DNA of 64,000 bases from Pseudooceanicola nanhaiensis (GCF_020171315.1 NZ_JAIUZP010000001.1:930001-994000); one strand, 5' to 3'. Shown: positions 47,415 through 57,180, counted from the first letter of the stretch. Notes: generated by a model not told the origin, from the letters alone. Program-made: numbers and translations.

Positions 47415-47726
47415 ATGCCCAAGCTCATTCGCCTGTACATCACCCATGTCCTCATCGGTTTCGGCGTTGCCGCGCTCTTCGTGGCGGTGCTGATCGGCTT
47501 CAACGTGGCCAACCTGCGCCATCTGGTGAGCAGCACCAACGGCGGCCTACTGGCCGTGTTCCTGCTGTGGTTCTCCAACGGGATCGTCTTTGCGGGCGTG
47601 CAGTTCGCCATCGCGGTCATGCGCCTGCGCGAGGATGACGGCCCCTCGGGTGGCAAGCACCAGCCGATGCTGTCGCGTGTCCTGCATCCTGTGCGGGCCG
47701 AGGCCACGGCAAAGCCGCGCCGCTGA
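47415..47726 (+). CDS. Small two-helix membrane protein, function unknown
   Basis: The 103-residue product has two predicted membrane helices: about residues 5-36 (ITHVLIGFGVAALFVAVLIG) and 46-73 (LLAVFLLWFSNGIVFAGVQF), with a basic C-terminal tail (about residues 75-103). The ATG at 47415 was chosen over a longer frame at 47370 because the upstream codons run through a likely ribosome-binding site (CAGGAG). It is probably an inner-membrane protein. I recognise no family, though similar short membrane proteins follow nusB in relatives (inference). Confidence 0.7.
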   Translation: MPKLIRLYITHVLIGFGVAALFVAVLIGFNVANLRHLVSSTNGGLLAVFLLWFSNGIVFAGVQFAIAVMRLREDDGPSGGKHQPMLSRVLHPVRAEATAKPRR

Positions 47727-47745
47727 GCAGGGCTGCCAAGATGCG

Positions 47746-47772
47746 CCGCGCCCGCTGGGGCGGGGTCTTTTT
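47746..47772 (+). terminator. Weak terminator after the small membrane protein gene
   Basis: CCGCGCCC-GCTG-GGGCGGG with one G-G mismatch, then TC and TTTTT. The stem is short but G/C-only. Confidence 0.5.
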
Positions 47773-47825
47773 CATGGATCTTAAGAGCTTGAAGTGGCGG
47801 GCCCGCACGCGACCGTTTGGTTGAC

Positions 47826-48016
47826 GCATTCCCGAGGACCTGTTCATACAGGTGGGCGCCAGGTAACCGAACCAGGGCTCGGACAGAGCCAGCTCCCTCG
47901 GATTTGCTTAAGGCCACCGGAATGTAACCGTTCACGAGAAGGGCAGCACCCGCCAAGGCCTGACATAGGCCTCTGACAGGGGCGCGACAAGGGGGCAGGT
48001 GCATTCCGTCGTGCAC
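47826..48016. ncRNA. Candidate structured RNA in the nusB-mmcB gap
   Basis: No gene is found in 47727-48084. Nested pairing is visible: GCATTCC (47826-47832) with GGAATGT (47919-47925), and CGAGG (47833-47837) with CCTCG (47896-47900). These enclose ACCTGT-TCAT-ACAGGT (47838-47853) and GGCTC-GGACA-GAGCC (47876-47890). Two more hairpins follow: AGGCCT-GACAT-AGGCCT (47956-47972) and GTGCA with TGCAC (47999-48016). It resembles a small RNA or a leader for the next gene. The strand is not decided and no known RNA family is recognised. Confidence 0.35.
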
Positions 48017-48056
48017 ATCTCGCTCGCGCAGAGGTGTCTGCTGCGCTCTTGCCTCT

Positions 48057-48071
48057 GTTCACCTTATGTTC
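48057..48071 (+). promoter_or_regulatory. LexA (SOS) box upstream of mmcB
   Basis: GTTC-ACCTTAT-GTTC matches the alphaproteobacterial LexA operator GTTC-N7-GTTC exactly and ends 13 bases before the mmcB start codon. Confidence 0.8.
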
Positions 48072-48084
48072 ATATGATGGCGTC

Positions 48085-48546
48085 ATGAGTGACGCGCTGC
48101 TTCCCCCGATCCCGCCCCAGCCCGGCCAGCTGATCGCCCGGGGCGTCTGCCGCCTGCTGGCGGGCTACGATTTCGCCTGCCTCGAGGAATTCGTGCCAGA
48201 GCGCGGCCGCCGGGTCGACGTCATGGCCGTGGGCCCCAAGGGCGAGATCTGGGTGGTGGAATGCAAGTCCTCCCGGGCCGACTACATGTCGGACGCCAAG
48301 TGGCAGGGATACCTGCAATGGTGCGATCGGTTCTTCTGGGCGGTGGATGGGGATTTCCCGGTGGAGATCCTGCCCGAAGAGACCGGGCTGATCATCGCGG
48401 ATGCCTATGGCGGGGAAATTGTCCGCATGGCGCCAGAGGACAAACTGGCCGGTGCGCGCCGCAAGGCGCTGACGCTGAAGTTCGCCCGCGACACGGCGCG
48501 CCGCCTGCAATCCTACCGGGATCCGCAGGGCGGCGTGTCGCGCTGA
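48085..48546 (+). CDS. mmcB: MmcB family DNA repair protein
   Basis: MmcB is an SOS-induced protein needed for mitomycin C resistance in Caulobacter. The 153-residue product has a nuclease-like core: RRVDVMAVGPKGEIWVVECK with an acidic residue and E-x-K spacing typical of the PD-(D/E)XK fold (about residues 43-62), then SDAKWQGYLQWCDRFFWAV. The ATG at 48085 is chosen because a perfect LexA box ends 13 bases before it. The stop is 1 base from the convergent small gene on the other strand. Confidence 0.88.
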   Translation: MSDALLPPIPPQPGQLIARGVCRLLAGYDFACLEEFVPERGRRVDVMAVGPKGEIWVVECKSSRADYMSDAKWQGYLQWCDRFFWAVDGDFPVEILPEETGLIIADAYGGEIVRMAPEDKLAGARRKALTLKFARDTARRLQSYRDPQGGVSR

Positions 48547-48547
48547 C

Positions 48548-48754
48548 TCAGCGCTTCTTCTTGCTCTTGCCGCCGAGCTTCTCGGCAGCGGCAGCGGCGG
48601 CGCGGATCTCTTCGGCGATCTCCAGCGCCTCGTCAGGGTCGAAATCCATGGGGATCTCGGTGCCGCCCGCTTCGATGAAGAGGCGGACCATGCCCTGGTC
48701 GGTCGGACCGATCTGAAGATTCGCTTCGATGTCGCGTTCTGTGTCGATGCCCAT
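48548..48754 (-). CDS. Small conserved hypothetical protein
   Basis: The 68-residue product has an acidic first half (DTERDIEANLQIGPTDQGMV) followed by a helical A/E-rich segment and a lysine-rich tail (GGKSKKKR). It is probably cytosolic. It converges on mmcB with one base between the stops. I believe similar short proteins occur in Rhodobacteraceae, but I cannot name a domain with certainty. The gene start has GGAGAG upstream on the minus strand. Confidence 0.7.
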   Translation of the reverse strand: MGIDTERDIEANLQIGPTDQGMVRLFIEAGGTEIPMDFDPDEALEIAEEIRAAAAAAEKLGGKSKKKR

Positions 48755-49068
48755 GACGCTCTCCTGATTGAATGCGACTGGCTATCGCGGACGGGCAAAA
48801 GTTGCAAGATCCGGCGTCTTGGGGCCGCGGTACCCGGGGGCGACTGACGGTATTCTTCGGTTCTGCAGGTGCATTCAAGGTGGAAAAAAGACTGCCATTT
48901 CGGGCCGTTGGCTGGAAGGTTCGTGAGAGGCTTCGCTTGTATACAGATGCGGGCGCGCGGTGGAGGATCACGGCGCAGAACCACGTAAGTAGTTGACTTT
49001 GCATACATATGAAGATGCGTGACACTTCCTGTAAAACGGCGTAAAACAAGATTGCTTGGGGGACGCCC

Positions 49069-49308
49069 GTGGCAAAGACATACTTTTGCCACAATTGGGA
49101 AACATCCTGAGATGGTTAACCAGTGTGCCTCCGGTTTTGTTTTGGGGAGGCAGGCAGAGGCCTCATCCTCTCGCGTCAGCGGCGAGACGATGGAACGCAG
49201 GCCGGGGAGGGGGCACGATCCTTGATTGCGCCGCCTCTCCTGCTCAACGCAAAGGCCAGAGCCAAACGGGCCCGCGCTTTCCTCGTTGGATCGCGCGGGT
49301 TTTCTTTT
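49069..49308 (+). ncRNA. Possible small RNA with strong terminator and no coding gene upstream
   Basis: The 661-base gap 48755-49415 contains no convincing gene. It includes a perfect hairpin GTGGCAAA-GACATACT-TTTGCCAC (49069-49092) and GCCTCC/GGAGGC (49127-49151). A clear terminator follows: CCCGCGC (49271-49277) with GCGCGGG (49293-49299) and TTTTCTTTT. No plus-strand gene is upstream except mmcB, from which the minus-strand small gene separates it. This suggests an orphan transcript. Direction is inferred from the terminator. Confidence 0.35.
49271..49308 (+). terminator. Rho-independent terminator without an assigned gene
   Basis: A 7-bp G/C-rich stem CCCGCGC/GCGCGGG with a 15-base loop is followed by TTTTCTTTT. 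It lies 107 bases upstream of tRNA-His. Confidence 0.75.
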
Positions 49309-49415
49309 ACCGCGCAGGGGGAAGGGCGGGCGCAAAGCCGCCGTCGGGGAAGGCGAGATTTTTCCGTTACACTCTCTTGCATTCATCGCGAGAGGGCTGT
49401 ATTTCGCCCCCCAGT

Positions 49416-49492
49416 GCCGCCTTAGCTCAGTTGGTTAGAGCGCTGGATTGTGGATCCAGAGGTCTCCCGTTCAAACCGGGAAGGCGGTACCA
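49416..49492 (+). tRNA. tRNA-His (anticodon GUG), without G-1/C73
   Basis: The 77-base cloverleaf begins GCCGCCT (acceptor), has D arm GCTCAGTTGGTTAGAGC, anticodon stem CTGGA/TCCAG around loop TTGTGGA (anticodon GTG), T arm TCCCG/CGGGA and an encoded CCA. The acceptor 3' strand is AGGCGGT with discriminator A73. There is therefore a G1-U72 pair and an A73 in place of the usual G-1 and C73 of bacterial tRNA-His. This form is known in a clade of alphaproteobacteria. Confidence 0.96.
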
Positions 49493-49657
49493 TTTCCCTC
49501 ACCTTCAGAATGTATATCCCGGATACACTGATTCCCGTCCGGGTGTCCGTTTCCGGGCCCGCGCCTCGCGGTCCGCTCTCTGGGCGGGTGCTTGCGCGCA
49601 TCCGGTGGAATTGACCCACCGACGGCCCCGGGATTCTTCGCGATCAGTAAGATGCTA

Positions 49658-49681
49658 AGCTCCGCATTTGCGGGGCTTTTT
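49658..49681 (+). terminator. Terminator downstream of tRNA-His
   Basis: AGCTCCGC-ATTT-GCGGGGCT (one T-G pair) followed by TTTT, 166 bases after the tRNA. The 418-base gap to katG also has a smaller hairpin GGTGG/CCACC near 49600 and no gene. Confidence 0.75.
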
Positions 49682-49793
49682 CTGTGTGCGCTTCCTCGTT
49701 TGCGCAGGTTTGTCACGGCGGCGAAGAGCGATAATTTCATCTTATTGATGCGTGAACAAAATGCGATTTTGGTTTATCGTCCTCGACGGGTAG

Positions 49794-52085
<2,292 letters not shown>

Positions 52086-52107
52086 GCGATGCGGATGGGA
52101 TGAGAGG

Positions 52108-52140
52108 CCCCGCGCTGCCGAAAGGTAGCGCGGGGTTTTT
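52108..52140 (+). terminator. Rho-independent terminator of katG
   Basis: Stem CCCCGCGCTGCC / GGTAGCGCGGGG (12 bp, one G-T), GAAA tetraloop, then TTTTT. Confidence 0.95.
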
Positions 52141-52285
52141 CGTATCTGCCGGGGCAGGGGGCTTGCGTCTGCCGGTCTCGGGCTCTCGCCATGGCGGATC
52201 ACAGGAGGTCCCGACGGCGCACCGCGCCTTGTCGGCGCGGGCCGTCACGCTATGTCCGGTGGGCGGGGGGCGACGCGGGCGCTGC

Positions 52286-52609
52286 TCAGTCCCTCAGGTC
52301 GAGGCTGTCGCGCAGGGCGCCGCTTGCGCTGTCATAGACGAGGATCTGCTGATCGTCGGTCACCACCGCGATCCAGCCCGTACCGAAGGTGATCGCCTGC
52401 GCACTCGCGCCCTCGGGCAGGGAAATCGCCTCGGGCAGCTGTGGCAGGGCCGGGCCGGCCGCGGGAGTGGACCAGAAACGGATGACAATCAGCGCAATGA
52501 GGATTATGAGGCCCACGATCATTGTCCCGGTGAGCGCCGTCACAAGGCGCCGCAGGAACCGAAGGTTCGCGGGTTCGTTCATCTCTTGCTGCTGAGGATT
52601 GTCCTCCAT
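52286..52609 (-). CDS. Single-pass membrane protein, likely DUF6476-type
   Basis: The 107-residue product has an N-terminal cytoplasmic tail, one membrane helix (TGTMIVGLIILIALIVIRFW, about residues 29-48) and a periplasmic domain with a beta-rich pattern (ITFGTGWIAVVTDDQQILVYD). I believe this resembles a short Rhodobacterales family, but the name is from memory. The start shown is the ATG at 52609; an internal ATG at 52582 is possible. It is divergent from rluD, with start codons that share bases of a CATG. Confidence 0.65.
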   Translation of the reverse strand: MEDNPQQQEMNEPANLRFLRRLVTALTGTMIVGLIILIALIVIRFWSTPAAGPALPQLPEAISLPEGASAQAITFGTGWIAVVTDDQQILVYDSASGALRDSLDLRD

Positions 52610-53642
52610 GGACCTTGACCGCCTTGTCGTCACCATTGCCGCGGACCCGCCGCCCCGCCTTGATAAGGCGCTTTCGCGGGATGTGCCAGAGAGCGCCGCG
52701 CTCTCCCGGACCCGGCTGGCCAAGCTGATCGCGGAAGGCGCCGTGAGCCGTGGGGACGAGGTCCTCAGTGACCCGAAAACCAAAGTAGCCGAAGGGGAGG
52801 TCATCGAGATCACGATACCGGTACTTCACGACACGCTGGTCGCCCCCGAGGCGATCCCGCTCGACATCACCTACGAGGACGAAGACGTCATCGTGGTCAA
52901 CAAACCCGCGGGCATGGTCGTCCATCCTGCGCCCGGCTCGCCCAACGGCACGCTGGTGAACGCCCTGCTGGCCCATTGCGGCGACACGCTGTCGGGCATC
53001 GGCGGCGAGAAGCGGCCCGGCATCGTCCACCGGATCGACAAGGACACCTCGGGCCTGCTGGTGGTGGCCAAGAGCGACCGCGCCCACCATGGCCTTGCCG
53101 CCCAGTTCGAGGCCCACAGCGCTGAACGCGCCTACCAGGCGATCTGCTACGGCGTGCCCGATGCGGCTGATCCCCGGCTGCGCGGCATCCGTGGCACCTC
53201 CTTCGAACAGGGCGGTGTGCTCAAGATCACCACGCAGCTTGCCCGCCACCGGCACGACCGGCAGAAACAGGCGGTCTTCTTCAACACCGGACGCCACGCC
53301 GTCACCCGCGCCCGGGTGGAGGAGACCTTCGGCACGCCGCCCACGCTGGCGCTGCTGGAATGCCGGCTGGAAACAGGGCGCACGCATCAGATTCGCGTCC
53401 ACCTCGCCCATGTCGGCCATGGCCTCGTGGGCGATCCGGTCTATGGCGGCACCCGCAAGCTCTCTCCCCGTGCCGTGAACGAGGCCGCCATCGCCGCGGT
53501 GAACGCTTTCCCGCGTCAGGCGCTGCACGCGGCCCTTCTGGGCTTCGAACATCCCGTCACCGGGGAAATGCTCCGCTTCACGGCGCCTCTGCCCGCCGAT
53601 ATGTCCCGCCTGCTGGACACCCTGCGCGGCTCACCGAGCTGA
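52608..53642 (+). CDS. rluD: Ribosomal large subunit pseudouridine synthase (RluA/RluD family)
   Basis: Isomerises uridines in 23S rRNA; the closest type is RluD (helix 69). The 344-residue product has an N-terminal S4-like RNA-binding domain (SRTRLAKLIAEGAVSRG), the catalytic HRIDKDTSGLLVVAKSD motif (Asp in RIDKDTSG, about residue 145) and the C-terminal GRTHQIRVHLAHVGHGLVGD motif. The ATG at 52608 has TGAGGA 9 bases upstream; a TTG three codons earlier is less likely. It is divergent from the small membrane protein gene, with no intergenic spacer, and upstream of rpoH. Confidence 0.93.
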   Translation: MDLDRLVVTIAADPPPRLDKALSRDVPESAALSRTRLAKLIAEGAVSRGDEVLSDPKTKVAEGEVIEITIPVLHDTLVAPEAIPLDITYEDEDVIVVNKPAGMVVHPAPGSPNGTLVNALLAHCGDTLSGIGGEKRPGIVHRIDKDTSGLLVVAKSDRAHHGLAAQFEAHSAERAYQAICYGVPDAADPRLRGIRGTSFEQGGVLKITTQLARHRHDRQKQAVFFNTGRHAVTRARVEETFGTPPTLALLECRLETGRTHQIRVHLAHVGHGLVGDPVYGGTRKLSPRAVNEAAIAAVNAFPRQALHAALLGFEHPVTGEMLRFTAPLPADMSRLLDTLRGSPS

Positions 53643-53738
53643 CACATCGACGTGAGTCAGCGGTAACATCGGGCCTTTTTGCGTCAGATCCCGGCCTTTC
53701 ATGCGTTAAGCACGGGTAACCCAAGAAGACCCACGGCG

Positions 53739-53768
53739 CTTGAACCGGCGTCACAGGCACCCTATCTG
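53739..53768 (+). promoter_or_regulatory. Candidate rpoH promoter, readable by both sigma-70 and RpoH
   Basis: CTTG (53739-53742), 18 bases, CCTATCT (53761-53767) fits the reported alphaproteobacterial heat-shock promoter pattern CTTG-N17/18-CYTATNT. The same bases give TTGAAC-N17-TATCTG for sigma-70. The -10 element ends 49 bases before the start codon. Confidence 0.5.
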
Positions 53769-53816
53769 GATGTTAAAGCCTCTTACATGAGGCGCAGAGA
53801 CGAGAGAGAACGGGAC

Positions 53817-54713
53817 ATGAGCAACTACGCCAATCTGCCGGCCCCGACGCCGGAAGGCGGGATGAACCGCTACCTTCAGGAGATCCGCAAGTTTCCCCTC
53901 CTGGAGCCCGAAGAAGAATACATGCTGGCGAAACGCTGGGTCGAGGATCAGGACACGCAGGCGGCGCACCGCCTGGTGACCTCCCACCTGCGTCTCGCGG
54001 CCAAGATCGCCATGGGCTACCGCGGCTATGGCCTGCCCCAGGCCGAGGTGATCTCCGAGGCCAACGTCGGCCTGATGCAGGCGGTGAAACGCTTCGACCC
54101 GGAGAAGGGCTTCCGCCTCGCGACCTATGCGATGTGGTGGATCCGCGCCTCGATCCAGGAATATATCCTGCGGTCCTGGAGCCTCGTGAAGCTCGGCACC
54201 ACCTCGGCGCAGAAGAAACTCTTCTTCAACCTGCGCAAGGCCAAGGCCCGCATCGGCGCGCTGGAAGAGGGCGACCTGCGTCCGGAACACGTCAAGCAGA
54301 TCGCCAATGATCTGGGCGTGACCGAGGAGGAAGTCACCTCGATGAACCGCCGGATGTCCGGCGGCGATGCCTCCCTGAACGCCACCGTCGGCTCGGACGC
54401 CGACAGCACGATGCAATGGCAGGATTGGCTCGAGGACGAGGACGCCGATCAGGCCACCGACTACGAGGAGCGCGACGAGATGACCGCCCGCCGCGAGCTT
54501 CTGGTAGAGGCCATGTCGGTGCTCAACGACCGCGAGAAGGACATCCTCACCCAGCGGCGCCTCTCGGACGAGACGGTGACGCTGGAGGACCTCTCCTCGC
54601 AATACGACGTCAGCCGCGAGCGCATCCGCCAGATCGAGGTTCGCGCCTTCGAGAAGCTGCAAAAGCGCATGCGCGAACTGGCCTCCGACAAGGGCATGCT
54701 CCCCGCCGCGTAA
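53817..54713 (+). CDS. rpoH: RNA polymerase heat-shock sigma factor RpoH (sigma-32)
   Basis: Directs heat-shock gene transcription. The 298-residue product has region 2 (HLRLAAKIAMGYRGYGL, then EVISEANVGLMQAVKRFDPEKGFRLATYAMWWIRASIQEYI), the RpoH box QKKLFFNLRKAKA (about 134-146) that distinguishes RpoH from other sigma factors, and a region 4 helix-turn-helix ([21 protein letters not shown]). I chose the ATG at 53817; earlier in-frame starts would read through the promoter-like region. A mosaic terminator-like repeat follows. Confidence 0.95.
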   Translation: MSNYANLPAPTPEGGMNRYLQEIRKFPLLEPEEEYMLAKRWVEDQDTQAAHRLVTSHLRLAAKIAMGYRGYGLPQAEVISEANVGLMQAVKRFDPEKGFRLATYAMWWIRASIQEYILRSWSLVKLGTTSAQKKLFFNLRKAKARIGALEEGDLRPEHVKQIANDLGVTEEEVTSMNRRMSGGDASLNATVGSDADSTMQWQDWLEDEDADQATDYEERDEMTARRELLVEAMSVLNDREKDILTQRRLSDETVTLEDLSSQYDVSRERIRQIEVRAFEKLQKRMRELASDKGMLPAA

Positions 54714-54728
54714 CGCGCGCGGTGGGCA

Positions 54729-54805
54729 TCATCCACTGTTCGGAAATATCCTCGGGGGGGCTTGGCCCCGCCGGGGCCAAGGGGGGGCAGACAGCCCCCC
54801 TTTTT
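54729..54805 (+). repeat. Mosaic intergenic repeat, copy 2, acting as rpoH terminator
   Basis: TCATCCACTGTTC, two variable bases, AAATATCCTCGGGGG, palindrome TTGGCCCC-GCC-GGGGCCAA, then GGGGGGC-AGACA-GCCCCCC and TTTTT. It starts 16 bases after rpoH. The flanks match copy 1 at 37921-37984, while the middle palindrome differs. Confidence 0.85.
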
Positions 54806-54846
54806 CATGACCTCGCCACAGGCGCCACCACCAGCAGCATCGCCGC

Positions 54847-54895
54847 CAAAATTCTTGAACCAAGAATTTTGAGAAGAATTTTGCTTAAATTCTTC
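54847..54895. repeat. AT-rich tandem hairpins
   Basis: CAAAATTCTTG-AAC-CAAGAATTTTG (11 bp stem, 54847-54871) is followed by GAAGAATTT-TGCTT-AAATTCTTC (9 bp, 54873-54895). Both are perfect and contain the AAGAATTT/AAATTCTT core in alternate directions. This stands out in otherwise G/C-rich sequence. Confidence 0.8.
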
Positions 54896-54986
54896 CGCGC
54901 CCACCCGCAAAGGGATCGCGCCGGTCAAGCGGGTCCCCGCCCCATCACCGCGCATAAAGACACCGCGCGACCAGTCGCGGCGCAGC

Positions 54987-55019
54987 AAAAAGGCCCGGCC
55001 GCAGCGCGACCGGGCCTTT
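54987..55019 (-). terminator. Terminator of the M3 oligopeptidase gene
   Basis: On the minus strand AAAGGCCCGG/CCGGGCCTTT (10 bp) ends in TTTTT, 24 bases after the pepF stop. A TTT on the plus side may make it weakly bidirectional. Confidence 0.8.
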
Positions 55020-55042
55020 CCCATGTCTCGGCAGGCTCTGCC

Positions 55043-56863
55043 TCAGTCTTCCATCGCCTCGAGCTCGTCGATCATGCCCGAGATCATCGACAGGCCCTTG
55101 TCCCAGAAGGCCGGGTCCGAGGCGTCGAGGCCGAAGGGCGCCAGCAGCTCCTTGTGGTGCTTCGACCCGCCCGCCTTGAGCATGTCGAAGTACTTCTCCT
55201 GGAAGCCCTCCGGCTGATCCCGGTAGACCGCGTAGAGCGCATTCACCAGCCCGTCGCCGAAGGCATAGGCATAGACGTAGAAGGGTGAGTGGATGAAGTG
55301 CGGGATATAGGCCCAGAAGGTCTCGTAGCCCTCCATGAAGTCGAACGCCGGCCCGAGGCTCTCGGCCTGCACGGACATCCAGAGCGCGTTGATGTCGTCG
55401 GGCGTCAGCTCGCCCCCGCGGCGCGCCTCGTGCAGCTTGCACTCGAAGTCGTAGAAGGCGATCTGGCGCACGACCGTGTTGATCATGTCCTCGACCTTGC
55501 CGGCCAGCAGCGTCTTGCGCTCCTTGTCGTCGGCGGCATTGTCGAGCAGCCGGCGGAAGGTCAGCATCTCGCCGAAGACCGAGGCCGTCTCGGCCAGCGT
55601 CAGCGGCGTGGAGGAGAGCATTTCGCCCTGGCCCGCGGCCAGCACCTGGTGCACCCCGTGGCCCAGCTCGTGCGCCAGCGTCATCACGTCCCGCGGCTTG
55701 CCGAGGTAGTTCAGCATCACGTAGGGGTGCACGTCGGTCACGGTGGGGTGGGCGAAGGCGCCCGGCGCCTTGCCGGGCTTCACGCCCGCGTCGATCCAGC
55801 CCTTGTCGAAGAACGGCTTGGCGATCTCGGCCATGCGGGGATCAAAGGCGTCATAGGCGTTCATCACCGTCTCGCGGGCCTCGGTCCAACCGATGGTACG
55901 GGTCTCTTCCGAGGGCAGCGGCGCGTTGCGGTCCCAGACCTGCATCCGGTCGAGGCCCAGCCACTTGCGCTTCAGCTCGTAGTAGCGGTGCGAGAGCTTC
56001 GGATAGGCCGCAACCACCGCGTTGCGCAGCGCCTCGACCACCTCCGGCTCCACGTGGTTCGACAGGTGCCGCCCGGTCTGGGCCGTGGGCATGCCGCGCC
56101 AGCGGTCGATGACCTCCTTCTCCTTGGCCTGCGTGTTGTGCACGCGGGCGAAGGTGCGGATGTTCTCGGAGAAGACGGCGGCCAGTTCGCGGGCCGCGGC
56201 CTCGCGCTGGCTGCGGTCCTGCTCGGTCAGCAGGTTCAGCGTGCCCTCGATGTTCAGCTCCTCGCCGTCCACCATGAAGGTCAGCCCGGCGATCGTCTCG
56301 TCGAAGAGCTTCTCCCAGGCGTCGCCCACGACGCCGAGGTCATGGAGGAACTTCTCCAGCTCGTCGGAGAGCTGGTAGGGCTTCATGGCGCGGATGCGGT
56401 CGAAGACCGGCTTGTAGCGCGCCAGATCGGCATTTGCGCCAAAGAGCCCGTCGAGGAAATCATCCGGCAGCCGGTTCAGCTCCAGCGTGAAGAAAACCAG
56501 CGGCGTGGTGAAATTCGTCAGCCGGTCCTGCATGTCGGACATGAACTTGGCCCGCTGGCCGTCGGTCGTCAGCTGGTAGTAGCGCAGCCCGGCGTAGGAC
56601 ATGATCCGGCCCGAGACCGACTGGATGCGCTCGTTGCGCTTCACGCAGTTCAGGAACCCTTCTGCGTCCAGCTCACCCAGCTTGCCCTCGTAGTCCTCGG
56701 CGAAGGAGAGGCAGGCCTGCTCCAGCCAGTCGAGATCGCGTTTCAGCTCCGGCGCGTCGGGCGCGGTGTAGAGATCGGTCAGGTCCCATTCGGGCAGGTC
56801 GCCAAGACCCTTGCCGCCCTGGCTGGCATTGGCATCGGACACGGGGAAAGGCAGCGGGATCAT
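55043..56863 (-). CDS. pepF: M3 family oligoendopeptidase (PepF type)
   Basis: Cytosolic zinc peptidase that cleaves oligopeptides. The 606-residue product has the family zinc motif HELGHGVH with H398, E399 and H402, preceded by VMTLAHELGH, and downstream E in TLAETASVFGEML as the third ligand region. The N-terminal half is the long helical domain of the M3B clan. I chose the ATG at 56863 because CAGGAGACGTC directly precedes it and it begins with MIPLPFP. A longer frame to 57376 runs through a region without coding features. Confidence 0.95.
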   Translation of the reverse strand: MIPLPFPVSDANASQGGKGLGDLPEWDLTDLYTAPDAPELKRDLDWLEQACLSFAEDYEGKLGELDAEGFLNCVKRNERIQSVSGRIMSYAGLRYYQLTTDGQRAKFMSDMQDRLTNFTTPLVFFTLELNRLPDDFLDGLFGANADLARYKPVFDRIRAMKPYQLSDELEKFLHDLGVVGDAWEKLFDETIAGLTFMVDGEELNIEGTLNLLTEQDRSQREAAARELAAVFSENIRTFARVHNTQAKEKEVIDRWRGMPTAQTGRHLSNHVEPEVVEALRNAVVAAYPKLSHRYYELKRKWLGLDRMQVWDRNAPLPSEETRTIGWTEARETVMNAYDAFDPRMAEIAKPFFDKGWIDAGVKPGKAPGAFAHPTVTDVHPYVMLNYLGKPRDVMTLAHELGHGVHQVLAAGQGEMLSSTPLTLAETASVFGEMLTFRRLLDNAADDKERKTLLAGKVEDMINTVVRQIAFYDFECKLHEARRGGELTPDDINALWMSVQAESLGPAFDFMEGYETFWAYIPHFIHSPFYVYAYAFGDGLVNALYAVYRDQPEGFQEKYFDMLKAGGSKHHKELLAPFGLDASDPAFWDKGLSMISGMIDELEAMED

Positions 56864-57080
56864 GACGTCTCCTGTACTTGTGTTGCTCAAGACATAGGCC
56901 CCGGGGCAGGGGGTCTCAAGTCCTCTCGGCTGCCTGCCGCGCCGGCAGGCGGCGCCCGGCCGCCGGAGACGGGCAGAATGGCGCGATCTGGCGTGGCTCG
57001 GGGGAGGGGCAGACGTGCAGGGGGGGCGAAGGCGCAAGGTCCAGATCGGCCTCACGGCATTCTTTGAAAGCGCCGCGCGC

Positions 57081-57180
57081 GCCCAGCTCGGTCGCCTGTA
57101 CGCTCCTCCCCCGATAGGTCCCGCGTGGCGCGCCAGCTCTCTCCCCTGCGCGCTATTCCCTCGATATGTCCCGCCCGGCC
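57081..57180. repeat. Tandem duplication of a 50-base unit
   Basis: 57081-57130 and 57131-57180 align without gaps and match at about 36 of 50 bases. Shared cores are CCAGCTC, CCTG, CGCT, TCCC, CGATA and GTCCCGC. The unit is not a multiple of 3. It lies in the 559-base gap 56864-57422 with no gene. Confidence 0.75.

Noticed and set aside
48755..49415. A small protein gene (e.g. a 74-codon frame at 48772-48996)
   Set aside because: No ribosome-binding site, no recognisable domain and mixed codon use. The region is better explained by structured non-coding sequence.
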